Source: JAPUDQ01 sp964538665 (lineage in GTDB: Bacteria; Patescibacteriota; Saccharimonadia; Saccharimonadales; Saccharimonadaceae). From it: DNA of 64,000 nucleotides. The notes below the pieces were generated by a model. The model was given only the letters and a program-made list of their open reading frames with translations. It was not told where the DNA came from and ran no database searches. The first letter of the stretch is position 1. The number at the start of each line of letters is the position of its first letter. This document shows, one piece after another, positions 14,574-22,539 of this stretch. Both the position numbers and the translations under genes were made by a program. The stretch is from the NCBI GenBank assembly GCA_964538665.1, contig CAZIEB010000001.1, forward strand, positions 1 to 64,000, written 5' to 3'.

Positions 14574-14704
14574 TTGACCCCACCATCCCGCTCATGCTAT
14601 AACTACAGTAATCACTTTCGTCATAACCTACTCTCCACCACGGGTATAGCTAAAAGGGCGAGTGAAACAAACATTACACAAAACACATTAGTGGAGAGAC
14701 GTAC
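14574..14704 (+). promoter_or_regulatory. Promoter and RBS-sequestering leader hairpin
   Basis: TTGACC (14574-14579), 18 bases, TATAAC (14598-14603). The transcribed leader contains CTCTCCAC (14631-14638), which is perfectly complementary to GTGGAGAG (14691-14698). The downstream arm includes the Shine-Dalgarno GGAG, six to nine bases before ATG 14705. Pairing would block translation, so it is a candidate RNA thermometer or protein/ligand-controlled switch. Confidence 0.6.
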
Positions 14705-14742
14705 ATGACCAATCTTCGGGGGATTACTACAAACTTACCGGT

Positions 14743-15741
14743 GTGCTACTACTGAGTTTATTGACGCTCACGATAGGTGTGCACAGCGATACCGCTCATG
14801 CAGCCACCCCACCAGACTCCTGCTTTGCATTCAACGCCGGTACTGGCACCATCACTGACTACTACAATAACGAAGCTAACAACCCCGCCAACCCAGCGTG
14901 TACTAGAGACGTGGATATCCCGAGCACGATCGGTGGCACGCCAGTCACAGTCATCGGTAACGCGGGCTATCCAGGTGCCTTTACAAGTAAAAACCTCACC
15001 AGCGTCACCATCCCGTCGAGTGTGACGAGTATTGGCTTCGGTGCCTTCGCAGTCCAGAGTCAATGGGGTGGAGATCTCGACATTGGCACCAACGGTGCGC
15101 CCTATTTCTGGTCAAATGACCCAGCCGAAGTCCAAGCAGCCTACGACAGCATCTGGTATGTCCGCCTCTACACCGAAGACCCCACGAACCCAAACGGGCT
15201 GACTAACAGCATCATGGATGAAGATTGGTGGTGGGGTGACGACGCCAACGCTAACGGCCTCAACGACTCCCTGGGCGGTCACCTTATCAACCCCGCTAGC
15301 GTCGAGCTCCAATACTTCAATGCCAGCAACACGAGCCTACAAGCCTCCCAAACCTTCACCGGCCTGCTTAGCGGCAACCACTTGACTAACTACATGGTCA
15401 CCCAAGGCCCAGTCGTGTCTATCCCTGCAGATCCTGAGAACCCAACCCCGACCGAGCAAACAGCTATCAACGAAGCTCTCTCCGCCTACTACCGCATCGG
15501 TGACGAAGTCACCATTACTCCCCCTGCGATTGATGGCTACATCACGCCAGAGGTGCAGACCTTTGTACTCGGTGCTGCCGACAATACGTTCAGTTACGTT
15601 TATACACTGCCTGCTGGTACATCAACTCCATCGACAACTGGCGGCGGGTTGGCGGCGACTGGTGCGTCACTGTTTGTGTATGTCGCCGGTGCTGCGATGA
15701 TGAGTATACTTGGCGCCGCCATGCTAGTACTTAGACGATAA
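14743..15741 (+). CDS. Exported LRR-like surface protein with sorting-signal-like C-terminus; frameshifted start
   Basis: 332 residues in the open frame. It begins inside a signal peptide (LLLSLLTLTIGVHS, cleavage after AHA). A BspA-like leucine-rich repeat follows at about 75-105 (LTSVTIPSSVTSIGFGAFA), then a beta-rich part and a C-terminal LAATG motif, a hydrophobic helix and Arg-Arg, as in sortase substrates. The natural start is probably ATG 14705, behind an SD. Reaching the open frame from there needs six G where the sequence has five at 14718-14722. One missing G gives a perfect n-region (MTNLRGDYYKLTG). This may be a sequencing error, a recent mutation or phase variation. No sortase gene is in the window. 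Confidence 0.75.
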   Translation: MLLLSLLTLTIGVHSDTAHAATPPDSCFAFNAGTGTITDYYNNEANNPANPACTRDVDIPSTIGGTPVTVIGNAGYPGAFTSKNLTSVTIPSSVTSIGFGAFAVQSQWGGDLDIGTNGAPYFWSNDPAEVQAAYDSIWYVRLYTEDPTNPNGLTNSIMDEDWWWGDDANANGLNDSLGGHLINPASVELQYFNASNTSLQASQTFTGLLSGNHLTNYMVTQGPVVSIPADPENPTPTEQTAINEALSAYYRIGDEVTITPPAIDGYITPEVQTFVLGAADNTFSYVYTLPAGTSTPSTTGGGLAATGASLFVYVAGAAMMSILGAAMLVLRR

Positions 15742-16016
15742 GACACATCAGGGTAAGTTTACCCAGTCGATACAGAGCATCAAGTTGCATAATTGATAAC
15801 ATCTTATAACTATTGCATAGTTAGAAATATCTCATAAAAATGATATAATATATCACGAACCTTTACAATTTTACCTACTTGCTTAACGAGAACGGCATTG
15901 AGCGTATAACTACAGTTGTATCTTCCATGCCATTCTCTCGCATCTGCCTGAGATCGTTGATGCACACTCGGTGTATCGATGAGCCTATACGGCAACGTCA
16001 TGAGAGGAGTAGCCGC
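15742..16016 (+). promoter_or_regulatory. Promoter and long structured leader before the orphan gene at 16017
   Basis: No gene is seen. TATAAT at 15844-15849 would start an mRNA near 15856, with about 160 untranslated bases. Within it GAGAACGGCAT (15888-15898) pairs with ATGCCATTCTC (15927-15937), one mismatch in 11, enclosing a smaller ATAACT/AGTTGT stem. The RBS GAGAGGAG lies 8 bases before the start. A cis-regulatory RNA is likely; no known class is recognised. Confidence 0.5.
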
Positions 16017-16406
16017 ATGGCAACAGAAGAAGAGTTGTACAGTCTCCATACTCGTCAAAACGAAGTTTGGCGACGAATCAAGTCGGGGAGTTTGTCTATC
16101 GAAAATGCTCTTGAGGAAACTCAGGGCATTCTCGACAGGAAATACCCAAGCAAGGTCGCGCCTGTCACGTGGGAAGTTTCTCCCCAGGAGCAGCTTCTAC
16201 GTATGTGGAATCTCAACGAAGCCCGGGGCTGGGGATTCACCTGGCGGGACTTTGCAGATCTTGAGTTCTTGTTAGCTACTATCCGGGAAGGGGAGCAGCC
16301 CTTGCTGTGCGTCTACCCGCCCAACGATGAGGGGCGGCACTCGGTCTCAGAGACGTTCGACGAATTCTGGGGGCTTGTGGCTATGGCAATCGACACAGCA
16401 GGCTAG
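16017..16406 (+). CDS. GC-rich orphan soluble protein
   Basis: 129 residues, no signal or membrane segment. Helical N-terminus (EEELYSLHTRQNEVWRRIKSG), middle with PQEQLLRMWNLNEARGWGFTWRDFADLEFLLATI, end LVAMAIDTAG. The family is not recognised. The start is set at 16017 because GAGAGGAG precedes it; the frame remains open further upstream. Base composition is GC-rich like the orphan at 12937. Its 3' end overlaps the truncated beginning of the next reading frame, as if it had been inserted there. Confidence 0.6.
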   Translation: MATEEELYSLHTRQNEVWRRIKSGSLSIENALEETQGILDRKYPSKVAPVTWEVSPQEQLLRMWNLNEARGWGFTWRDFADLEFLLATIREGEQPLLCVYPPNDEGRHSVSETFDEFWGLVAMAIDTAG

Positions 16407-16971
16407 CGATGAATCAGCGCAATCGCAGTCGGCAACTGAGCAGCCTGCGGCACAAAATCAACCATCGGTATTTGATGCGCTACCGACAGGTGATACGTCA
16501 TTTGTTGCGACCATGACCGGCCAGGCGGAGCGCGAGTTTGCGGCAGAACTACTCTATGACGGCAAAGGTAATTCTGCGTATACGGTTGACTATGGTGGCG
16601 GCGACGGCGAGATGACAATGTATCGTTTTGGGAGCGAACACATATCATGCTATGCCAACGGATGTTTCCGATTGCCTGATACTGACGGTGACGGCAATGC
16701 GAGCGAAGTGAAATATGACTGGAATACAGATGAAGTAGCCGACTTTGCACGCTCGGCGCGATATGACGGTCGCGCTGATTGTGGTGGCGACACGTGCGAC
16801 AAGTGGAATGTATCGACAGATGAGTTTAGTGGCTCGTTTTATCTCAATGATGCACGCCAAATCAAACGAGTCGAAGGCGCACAATCAGGAGTGAGCTGGC
16901 GGATGGATTATCGCTATGAACCAGTGACAATCGAGCGACCGCAAAACGTGATTGATTCTCCACTGCTGTAG
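16327..16971 (+). CDS. Exported-type protein lacking its signal peptide (probably decapitated)
   Basis: The frame is open for 214 codons, but the plausible protein begins around 16400 with a Gln/Ser/Thr/Glu-rich linker of the kind that follows a lipoprotein or membrane anchor. A beta-rich domain follows (about 50-200) with paired Cys (CYANGC, CGGDTC). No hydrophobic anchor precedes the linker. Codons 1-25 are the antisense-like overlap with the orphan gene ending at 16406. I infer that the native 5' end was lost when the orphan gene landed here. It could be a pseudogene or cytoplasmic; a TTG at 16375 is a possible start. Confidence 0.5.
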   Translation: MRGGTRSQRRSTNSGGLWLWQSTQQASDESAQSQSATEQPAAQNQPSVFDALPTGDTSFVATMTGQAEREFAAELLYDGKGNSAYTVDYGGGDGEMTMYRFGSEHISCYANGCFRLPDTDGDGNASEVKYDWNTDEVADFARSARYDGRADCGGDTCDKWNVSTDEFSGSFYLNDARQIKRVEGAQSGVSWRMDYRYEPVTIERPQNVIDSPLL

Positions 16972-17038
16972 CCGCGCTATTCTACAAGTGTTGCAACTGG
17001 GCGTATAATAAAAGAGTAGCGCTAACCAAGGAGGATCT

Positions 17039-17437
17039 ATGCAAGGATTTCACGATAATATTGAGCAGTTAACAAAAGATAATTCTGCATTTCGAAAAGT
17101 ACTGTACACGGGCAAAAATACGCAACTTGTGCTTATGAGCTTAAAACCCGGCGAAGAGATTGGAGCTGAGGTGCATGAAGAAAATGATCAGTTCTTCCGA
17201 TTTGATGCAGGTGCGGGACGGGTCGTCATAGATGGCAATGAATACGAGGTTGCTGACGGTAGTGCTGTTATCGTACCGGCTGGCGCAAATCACAATGTCA
17301 TCAATACTTCGGCAACAGAAGATTTGAAGCTGTATACACTATATTCACCGCCGCATCACAAAGATGGCATCTTGCGGCAAACCAAACAGGAAGCTGAAGC
17401 CAACGAAGAAGACTTCGATGGCGTGACGACGGAATAA
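17039..17437 (+). CDS. Cupin-domain protein
   Basis: 132 residues forming one cupin barrel. Motif 1 is GAEVHEENDQFFRFDAGAG (His and Glu present) and motif 2 is PAGANHNVIN (His present), so a divalent metal site is intact. Small one-domain cupins of this type are common; no substrate can be assigned. It starts at ATG 17039 with the RBS AAGGAGG 6 bases upstream, one of the strongest in the window. Confidence 0.85.
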   Translation: MQGFHDNIEQLTKDNSAFRKVLYTGKNTQLVLMSLKPGEEIGAEVHEENDQFFRFDAGAGRVVIDGNEYEVADGSAVIVPAGANHNVINTSATEDLKLYTLYSPPHHKDGILRQTKQEAEANEEDFDGVTTE

Positions 17438-17464
17438 TCATGGAACAGGCGCAGCAAAAAGGGG

Positions 17465-17575
17465 ATGATCGGAAAATGGGTCGCCCTGTCGCTGCTCGTG
17501 CTGCTTGGTATGGTGCTGACGGCACTGCTTGTCGGACAAATTGTAGGGTCACCGATGCTGGCGGCGCGGGTATAG
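17465..17575 (+). CDS. Very small one-helix membrane protein (36 aa)
   Basis: A 36-codon frame (MIGKWVALSLL start) forms a single membrane helix at about 4-27 followed by a short polar tail. It lies 27 bases behind the cupin stop in the same frame and ends 12 bases before the next gene, whose -10 box overlaps its stop. The start region AAAAAGGGG gives only a close-set RBS. Hydrophobic pattern and exact fit between genes support it; no family is recognised. Confidence 0.4.
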   Translation: MIGKWVALSLLVLLGMVLTALLVGQIVGSPMLAARV

Positions 17576-17587
17576 AATAGGTAGCAT

Positions 17588-18328
17588 ATGAGCGAGAACA
17601 AAACGAAACCAACGACCGTCAGTGTCGAGAGCTTTCTCGGTACACTTAGCCAGCAGCGAGCCGAAGAGGCTCGGGTATTGCTGCCAATCATGCAAGAAAT
17701 TTCTGGTGATGAACCGAAAATGTGGGGTCCGAGTATTATTGGGTTTGGCTCGGTGCATTATACGTACGATACCGGTCGCGAAGGCGATATGCCTAGGCTA
17801 GGGTTTAGCCCTCGCAAAGCACAACTGACGATATATTTCGAAGGATTTGATGCTTACGGCGAGCAGTTGGCTCGTCTCGGCCCGCACAGTCTCGGTGTAT
17901 CGTGTCTGTACATCAAAAAACTAGAGCTCATCAATCTGGATGTGCTACGAGACATGCTGGAACAATCATTTCGCCGTGCGCGAGACGCGACGCACGCGCC
18001 TACATCGGTCGATGAATATATTCGCTCGCTGCCTGTGGCGTCTCGCAATCAGTTTGATGAGCTACGAAAAGTAGTCAAAGGCGTCCTACCTCATGCTGAA
18101 GAAGTACTTAGCTATGGGATAATTGGTTACAAAATTGACGAAAAACGGCCGAGAGTATTCATCAGTGGCTGGCGTGATCACGTTGCGATGTATCCAATTC
18201 CGAAAACTACGACTCTCAAAAATGCACTCAAGCCATACGTAAAAAGCAAGGGGACGCTATGGTTTGCACTGGGAGAGCCCCTGCCCCGAAACCTCATCAG
18301 GGAAGTGGTCACAGAATTGACTGCGTAA
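17588..18328 (+). CDS. Tandem DUF1801/YdhG-like protein
   Basis: 246 residues with two related domains. The first (about 10-125) has KMWGPSIIGFGSVHYTYDTG and FSPRKAQLTIYF; the second (about 135-245) has EEVLSYGIIGYKIDEKRPRVFISGWRDHVAMYPI. Both follow the DUF1801 fold also found at 151-516. The function is unknown; the fold resembles frataxin. TAGAAT ends 9 bases before the ATG. Confidence 0.8.
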   Translation: MSENKTKPTTVSVESFLGTLSQQRAEEARVLLPIMQEISGDEPKMWGPSIIGFGSVHYTYDTGREGDMPRLGFSPRKAQLTIYFEGFDAYGEQLARLGPHSLGVSCLYIKKLELINLDVLRDMLEQSFRRARDATHAPTSVDEYIRSLPVASRNQFDELRKVVKGVLPHAEEVLSYGIIGYKIDEKRPRVFISGWRDHVAMYPIPKTTTLKNALKPYVKSKGTLWFALGEPLPRNLIREVVTELTA

Positions 18329-18331
18329 ACC

Positions 18332-18731
18332 TTATCCAAGCAAGGATTTCATCTTGCGCGCAATGAGTTTGGTCGCATAGACGGGGCTGAGTCGATATAG
18401 TTTGTACATTGTCTTGGTGTCTTTGCCGACAAGTATATGTGGGGTATTGTGCTCGATACCACGTACAATCCTGACTGCAGCGTCATGTGCGCTAAGCAGC
18501 GAGAATGATTGCTGATCATGCTGCGCGAGTTCGGGTGGTGTGACGCCGGAGTTTGCGGTGGGTGAGGCGATCGGCATGGTCCGACACGCGAGATTTGAGC
18601 TCATCGAGCATGGGCTGCCTGAGGTCGATTGCAGCAACTATCGCGCCTCTCTCGAGTAGGACGCGGACAATTTCACTCCCGATACCACCGCCTGCTCCAG
18701 TAACAGCAAAGATTTTGTTTTGGATATGCAT
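18332..18731 (-). pseudogene. SDR oxidoreductase gene with internal deletion and frameshift
   Basis: Starting at 18731 the minus strand encodes an SDR N-terminus with cofactor motif TGAGGGIGSEIVRVLLERGA and the acidic DLR loop. After about 58 codons the frame changes. The sequence up to 18332 then encodes an SDR C-terminus (HDAAVRIVRGIEHNTPHILVGKDTKTMYKLYRLSP). The roughly 130 residues with the catalytic Ser-Tyr-Lys are missing. It is a deletion pseudogene, the second SDR relic in the window (see 12204). Confidence 0.85.
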
Positions 18732-18799
18732 ACTCTAGAGTATAGCAACCGCAAAGTAAGCCACACAAGCACAGTGCTATTGACATAGGGTAAGACCTC

Positions 18800-18828
18800 T
18801 TGTCACCACCGAGCAAGTGTTGTATGCT
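18800..18828 (+). promoter_or_regulatory. Promoter of the tasA-sipW operon
   Basis: TTGTCA (18800-18805), 17 bases, TATGCT (18823-18828). Another TTGACA lies at 18780-18785. The leader of about 35 bases ends in AAAGGA before the ATG at 18871. Confidence 0.6.
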
Positions 18829-18870
18829 AATGCTTATAAACCTATTAACACAACAAAAGGAAATCAAGAA

Positions 18871-19374
18871 ATGAGAAATAAGCTTCTCGTCGCTGCAGTC
18901 GTCCTGGTGGGACTGGCTTCTGTCGCCTACGCTGCATTTACGCAGACATTGACTATTAGCGGTACAGGAAACGCCACTGGAGAATGGGATGTCGCAATAA
19001 CCGGAATAACTCGGACAGCTGCAACAGGTGCAACTGATGTTTCTGCTCCGACCTTTAACGGTACGTCAGCAACATTTGATGTAAATCTTGCATATCCAGG
19101 TGCGACGGCTACCTATGAAATTGAAGTGACAAATGACGGCACTATACCCGCTGTTCTCGCAACGATTGATGGGCTTACCCAGGCGAATGCGGCAGCACCT
19201 ACGTACATTGATTACACATTGACTGGTGTGACAGCTGGCTCTACAACATTGGCTGCAAACGGTGGGACAAATACTGTGACGCTGGAGGTCGAATGGGACC
19301 TAGCTGATGCAACAAGTAACCCAGCAGCGACGAAGACGGCAACAATTACGCTTGACTACGAGCAAGATACGTAG
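18871..19374 (+). CDS. TasA/CalY-like exported fibre protein
   Basis: 167 residues. A short signal peptide (MRNKLLVAAVVLVGLASVAYAAF) is of the SipW-dependent type, followed by a beta sandwich (about 25-167) rich in Thr, Ala and Asp with no Cys. The layout matches TasA/camelysin proteins that form extracellular fibres in Firmicutes, although sequence identity looks low. The start is set at 18871 because AAAGGA lies upstream; the longer frame from 18817 lies over the promoter. It is the first gene of an operon with a SipW-type peptidase, which fits processing and export of this protein. Confidence 0.8.
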   Translation: MRNKLLVAAVVLVGLASVAYAAFTQTLTISGTGNATGEWDVAITGITRTAATGATDVSAPTFNGTSATFDVNLAYPGATATYEIEVTNDGTIPAVLATIDGLTQANAAAPTYIDYTLTGVTAGSTTLAANGGTNTVTLEVEWDLADATSNPAATKTATITLDYEQDT

Positions 19375-19406
19375 GCCATTCAATTAAAGGCTAGAATGGA
19401 TACACA

Positions 19407-20216
19407 GTGCCTCGATATAGACGATATCCTTCACTGTTATACCAGTTAGTCGGGTTGATTATCGTACCCCTCGCCCTTGTCAGCGTGGGGTACGCTCTAT
19501 TTGCTCAAGATCTATCAATTGCAACAACGACGCGTAAGCCGTCATATACATCAAACCAGGGTATGATGGTATCCTATGGGCGCACGTTGACGTTCGTTAG
19601 TTCCAGTTGGCAATACAATTTAGCACCATTTACTGTTGCGAATAACGGACCGTTTCCTGTTACATCATGGACGGTGACATTTACCGTGCCTAGTACTACG
19701 ACCAACATATCCTGTACCGGAGCTGTTTGTACTAGAAGCGGTACGACAATGACAGTTACAAATACGACGACGAATGGGAACCTCGCGGTTGGAGCGTCAG
19801 TCACACCGACCGTTACTTTCCGACTCACGACACAAACCCATTACCTCGATAACATCACGATCTCTGGTGTGCAAGATTTGTATCAGCAGTATAACGGTTT
19901 AGGTGTCACCTTCACGAGGGGTACGAGGACACGGTCGGGTCAGTGGTACCGCTGGCCATATACATTTACTGTCACAAATACGTCCGGCACCAATATGAGT
20001 TCATGGCGTATCGTGGGACTACCATGGACAACTACTAATAACCGAGTTAATACCATGCAGACTACGGTGAATTACGTATCAAGCAACAACGGTCTTACGA
20101 TTACGAGTAAAAATGCGCTTAACAACGGGTCGACATTTGTTTTTACGGGTAATTTAGAATCAAGAAATCAAAACTGGGTGCTATCAACACCGGTTGAGAT
20201 AAAAGGAATTCAATGA
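19407..20216 (+). CDS. Exported two-domain beta protein (TasA operon)
   Basis: 269 residues with a signal/anchor segment (about 12-33, LVGLIIVPLALVSVGYALFA). Two related beta domains at about 50-155 and 160-269 each carry WQYNLAPFTVANNGPFPVTSWTV-like or WYRWPYTFTVTNTSGTNMSSWRI patterns, resembling cellulose-binding CBM2-type folds. It is extremely rich in Thr and Asn. Its stop overlaps the SipW start by four bases, so translation is coupled. It is a likely second substrate of that peptidase and possibly a minor fibre or adhesin subunit. Confidence 0.7.
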   Translation: MPRYRRYPSLLYQLVGLIIVPLALVSVGYALFAQDLSIATTTRKPSYTSNQGMMVSYGRTLTFVSSSWQYNLAPFTVANNGPFPVTSWTVTFTVPSTTTNISCTGAVCTRSGTTMTVTNTTTNGNLAVGASVTPTVTFRLTTQTHYLDNITISGVQDLYQQYNGLGVTFTRGTRTRSGQWYRWPYTFTVTNTSGTNMSSWRIVGLPWTTTNNRVNTMQTTVNYVSSNNGLTITSKNALNNGSTFVFTGNLESRNQNWVLSTPVEIKGIQ

Positions 20217-21385
20217 AAATTTCCCGATTGTTTGCTGTCCCGACAAGTCATTGGCTGATTCTCGCAGCGCTAATGAGTATTCCGGCCACTGGCGTAGTCA
20301 GCACATATGTCGGTGGTATATCATCATCGCTTGTGATGTATTGGCTGCAACCGCTGATCGCACTATCAATTGCCGGATTGACAAGGGTGACTATTGGGCC
20401 GTCGCGTAATAGAGCTCGTCACTCGACCGAAAAAACGTATATGGTTGCCGCGGTCATTGCTTTATGGTTTGTGGTGTATTTCTTGTCCGGGCTAATTCTG
20501 ACGTTTGTAAGGAATTCACTCGTGACTGGGTTTTGTCCGGTGGCGGCAAATGTCGCGGCGTTTGGTGTGTCGGCGCTTGCTGTCGAATATGTACGATACT
20601 TGCTGATGGGGTCTGTGAGTCGGCGGTTGATTGTGCCGTTTGGCGTCGTGGTAGCCATTGCGTTTGCATTTGTCATTATGCCGATAAACCAACTGACGAG
20701 TGTTACATCAGCCGAAGTAGCCATCAAGGTCACCACGGCGACAGTCGTGCCGTCAATTGCAAGCAGTTTACTGCTCACCTACTTGGCGGTGGCAGCTGGG
20801 TTTGGCAGCATGTTGGTGTATCGACTCGGTGTTGTGGCAATTGGGCTATTGCCGCCAATAATTCCCAACTATGACTGGTACTTGATAGGAATTTCGTCGT
20901 TGATTCTCGTGGTAGCCGTCTATCTCGTGGTTGACTCGATGCTACAAGAGCAATCGACGCGGACGAACCGTCATTATCGTCTTGTGCAGCGCGCCTCCAA
21001 CGCTATGTATGTGCTGGTGCTAATCGCAGTTGTGAGTTTTATGACGGGGGTATTTAGCTACAGGCCAATAGCAATTGTGTCTAACAGCATGCAGCCAGTC
21101 TATAGTCGTGGTGCAATGGTGGTGATACAACGAGTCGACGAGTCGATGGACATCGAAGTTGGCGATATTGTACAATATCAATCAGAAGGAAAAACAATAA
21201 CTCACAGGGTGGTGGCAGTTGACGCAGCGAGCGACGGAAGCGGTAATCGTGTCTACACGACAAAAGGCGACAACAGCCCGAGTCGTGACCCGATCATTAG
21301 TCGACAACAAATCGTCGGGGTGGTTCGAGCACAAATACCGTATATTGGCTATCCGACCGTATGGCTCAGAGAGGCGGCTCTATAA
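20213..21385 (+). CDS. sipW: SipW-type (ER-type) signal peptidase I with extra membrane domain
   Basis: 390 residues. Seven or so membrane helices in the first 270 residues precede the S26 peptidase domain: SNSMQP with nucleophile Ser292, GDIVQYQ, THRVV with His331, and TKGDNSPSRDP. A His in place of the usual catalytic Lys marks the ER/SipW class. Standard SipW has only two or three helices, so the polytopic N-terminal half is unusual and could be a scaffold or transporter-like part. It probably processes the two proteins encoded upstream. Its stop overlaps the next start (TAATG). Confidence 0.85.
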   Translation: MKISRLFAVPTSHWLILAALMSIPATGVVSTYVGGISSSLVMYWLQPLIALSIAGLTRVTIGPSRNRARHSTEKTYMVAAVIALWFVVYFLSGLILTFVRNSLVTGFCPVAANVAAFGVSALAVEYVRYLLMGSVSRRLIVPFGVVVAIAFAFVIMPINQLTSVTSAEVAIKVTTATVVPSIASSLLLTYLAVAAGFGSMLVYRLGVVAIGLLPPIIPNYDWYLIGISSLILVVAVYLVVDSMLQEQSTRTNRHYRLVQRASNAMYVLVLIAVVSFMTGVFSYRPIAIVSNSMQPVYSRGAMVVIQRVDESMDIEVGDIVQYQSEGKTITHRVVAVDAASDGSGNRVYTTKGDNSPSRDPIISRQQIVGVVRAQIPYIGYPTVWLREAAL

Positions 21386-22521
21386 TGGCGCTTGATATTA
21401 CGCCGGGCGAATCAAAGAGACCACTCGGTGTCGTAGTGCTCGGTGTTGTTTTGATACTTGTTGGCGGGTATTTTCTGTATGACGCCGAGCGACAAAAATC
21501 GTCATTTGTCTACGTGCCGTCGGACTATGAATATAGTGTACGTCAATCAGTAAATACAGATGTCAAATATCTTGATAACAGCTTTTTTCCGAATGGTCCT
21601 GGGACAAATAATGCTGCGTATGTCAAAGATCTTACGGATACTGTTACGGCTGAGTTCTTCTATAACTTTGAGGCAAATGAAGATGCCTCACTTACCTATA
21701 CCTATGATGTCAAAGCGCGAGTGCTCGGCAAGCACGCCGACCGCGGCGATGAGTCAAAATCAGTCAATGTCTGGTCGCAGGAATACCAGCTTGTCCAACC
21801 AGTGACTCGTACAGAGTCGACCCGTACCGTGACGATTGAGCCTCGCGTCGAGGTGCCATTTGCACAATATAAAGACACTATCGAGCAGTTTAAGACTGCA
21901 CTGGCGGTCCCTATCAACAGCGAGATGGTGGTAGAGACAACCGTTCGTATGGAGGGGACAATTGGCGATATACCATTTGAAGACAAGCGCGTCATGAGTG
22001 TGACTGCTCCGCTCGATCAGCAGGCTTATACGCTGGCTGTCAAGTACGACAAAGAAGATACAAAACCAGTTGTAGCCGAAGGAGAAAAAGATAACCGAGA
22101 GCATTGGCTTCGGTATACGACGATTGGCGCCGTGGCCGCAATGGTAATCGGTGTTGGGCTTGTCGGGTTTGGATTTAGGAAACAAATATTTAAGACGCCG
22201 TATCAACGAGAGCTAGAGCGGATATATCGATACCATGATGGCATTATCATCAAAGCTCGCCAGCCTGCTGATATCGACGGTAAACGTATTGTCCCAGTAC
22301 TTTCGTTTGATGATATGCTTAATCTTGAGGAAGAGCTCAAGTCACCTATTGTGGCGAGTCCTGCAGGGAGCGAGGCAACTCAGTTTATTATCATCCATGG
22401 TGACATCGCCTATTTGTATACCCTTGGCAAGCTAGTACTCGACGATCAGACATCCGCTGCGGTGCATGACATGTTTGTCGATGATATCGTCACTGCTCCT
22501 CGAAAAAAGTCTAAAAAATAA
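21385..22521 (+). CDS. DUF5305-like bitopic envelope protein
   Basis: 378 residues. One membrane helix is at about 15-33 and a second at about 237-257. Between them is a beta-rich exported domain (about 40-230), and behind is a cytoplasmic domain with KPVLSFDD-type strands ending in HGDIAYLYTLG. The arrangement matches DUF5305 proteins, which accompany signal peptidases and surface proteins in archaea and Gram-positives. The start is at 21385 inside the SipW stop codon. It is probably an assembly or anchoring partner of the fibre system. Confidence 0.75.
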   Translation: MALDITPGESKRPLGVVVLGVVLILVGGYFLYDAERQKSSFVYVPSDYEYSVRQSVNTDVKYLDNSFFPNGPGTNNAAYVKDLTDTVTAEFFYNFEANEDASLTYTYDVKARVLGKHADRGDESKSVNVWSQEYQLVQPVTRTESTRTVTIEPRVEVPFAQYKDTIEQFKTALAVPINSEMVVETTVRMEGTIGDIPFEDKRVMSVTAPLDQQAYTLAVKYDKEDTKPVVAEGEKDNREHWLRYTTIGAVAAMVIGVGLVGFGFRKQIFKTPYQRELERIYRYHDGIIIKARQPADIDGKRIVPVLSFDDMLNLEEELKSPIVASPAGSEATQFIIIHGDIAYLYTLGKLVLDDQTSAAVHDMFVDDIVTAPRKKSKK

Positions 22522-22539
22522 CAATTACTACATACGAAT

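Noticed and set aside
20464..20874. 136-codon Cys-rich frame inside sipW
   Set aside because: Shadow of the membrane part of sipW in another frame; no start signals.
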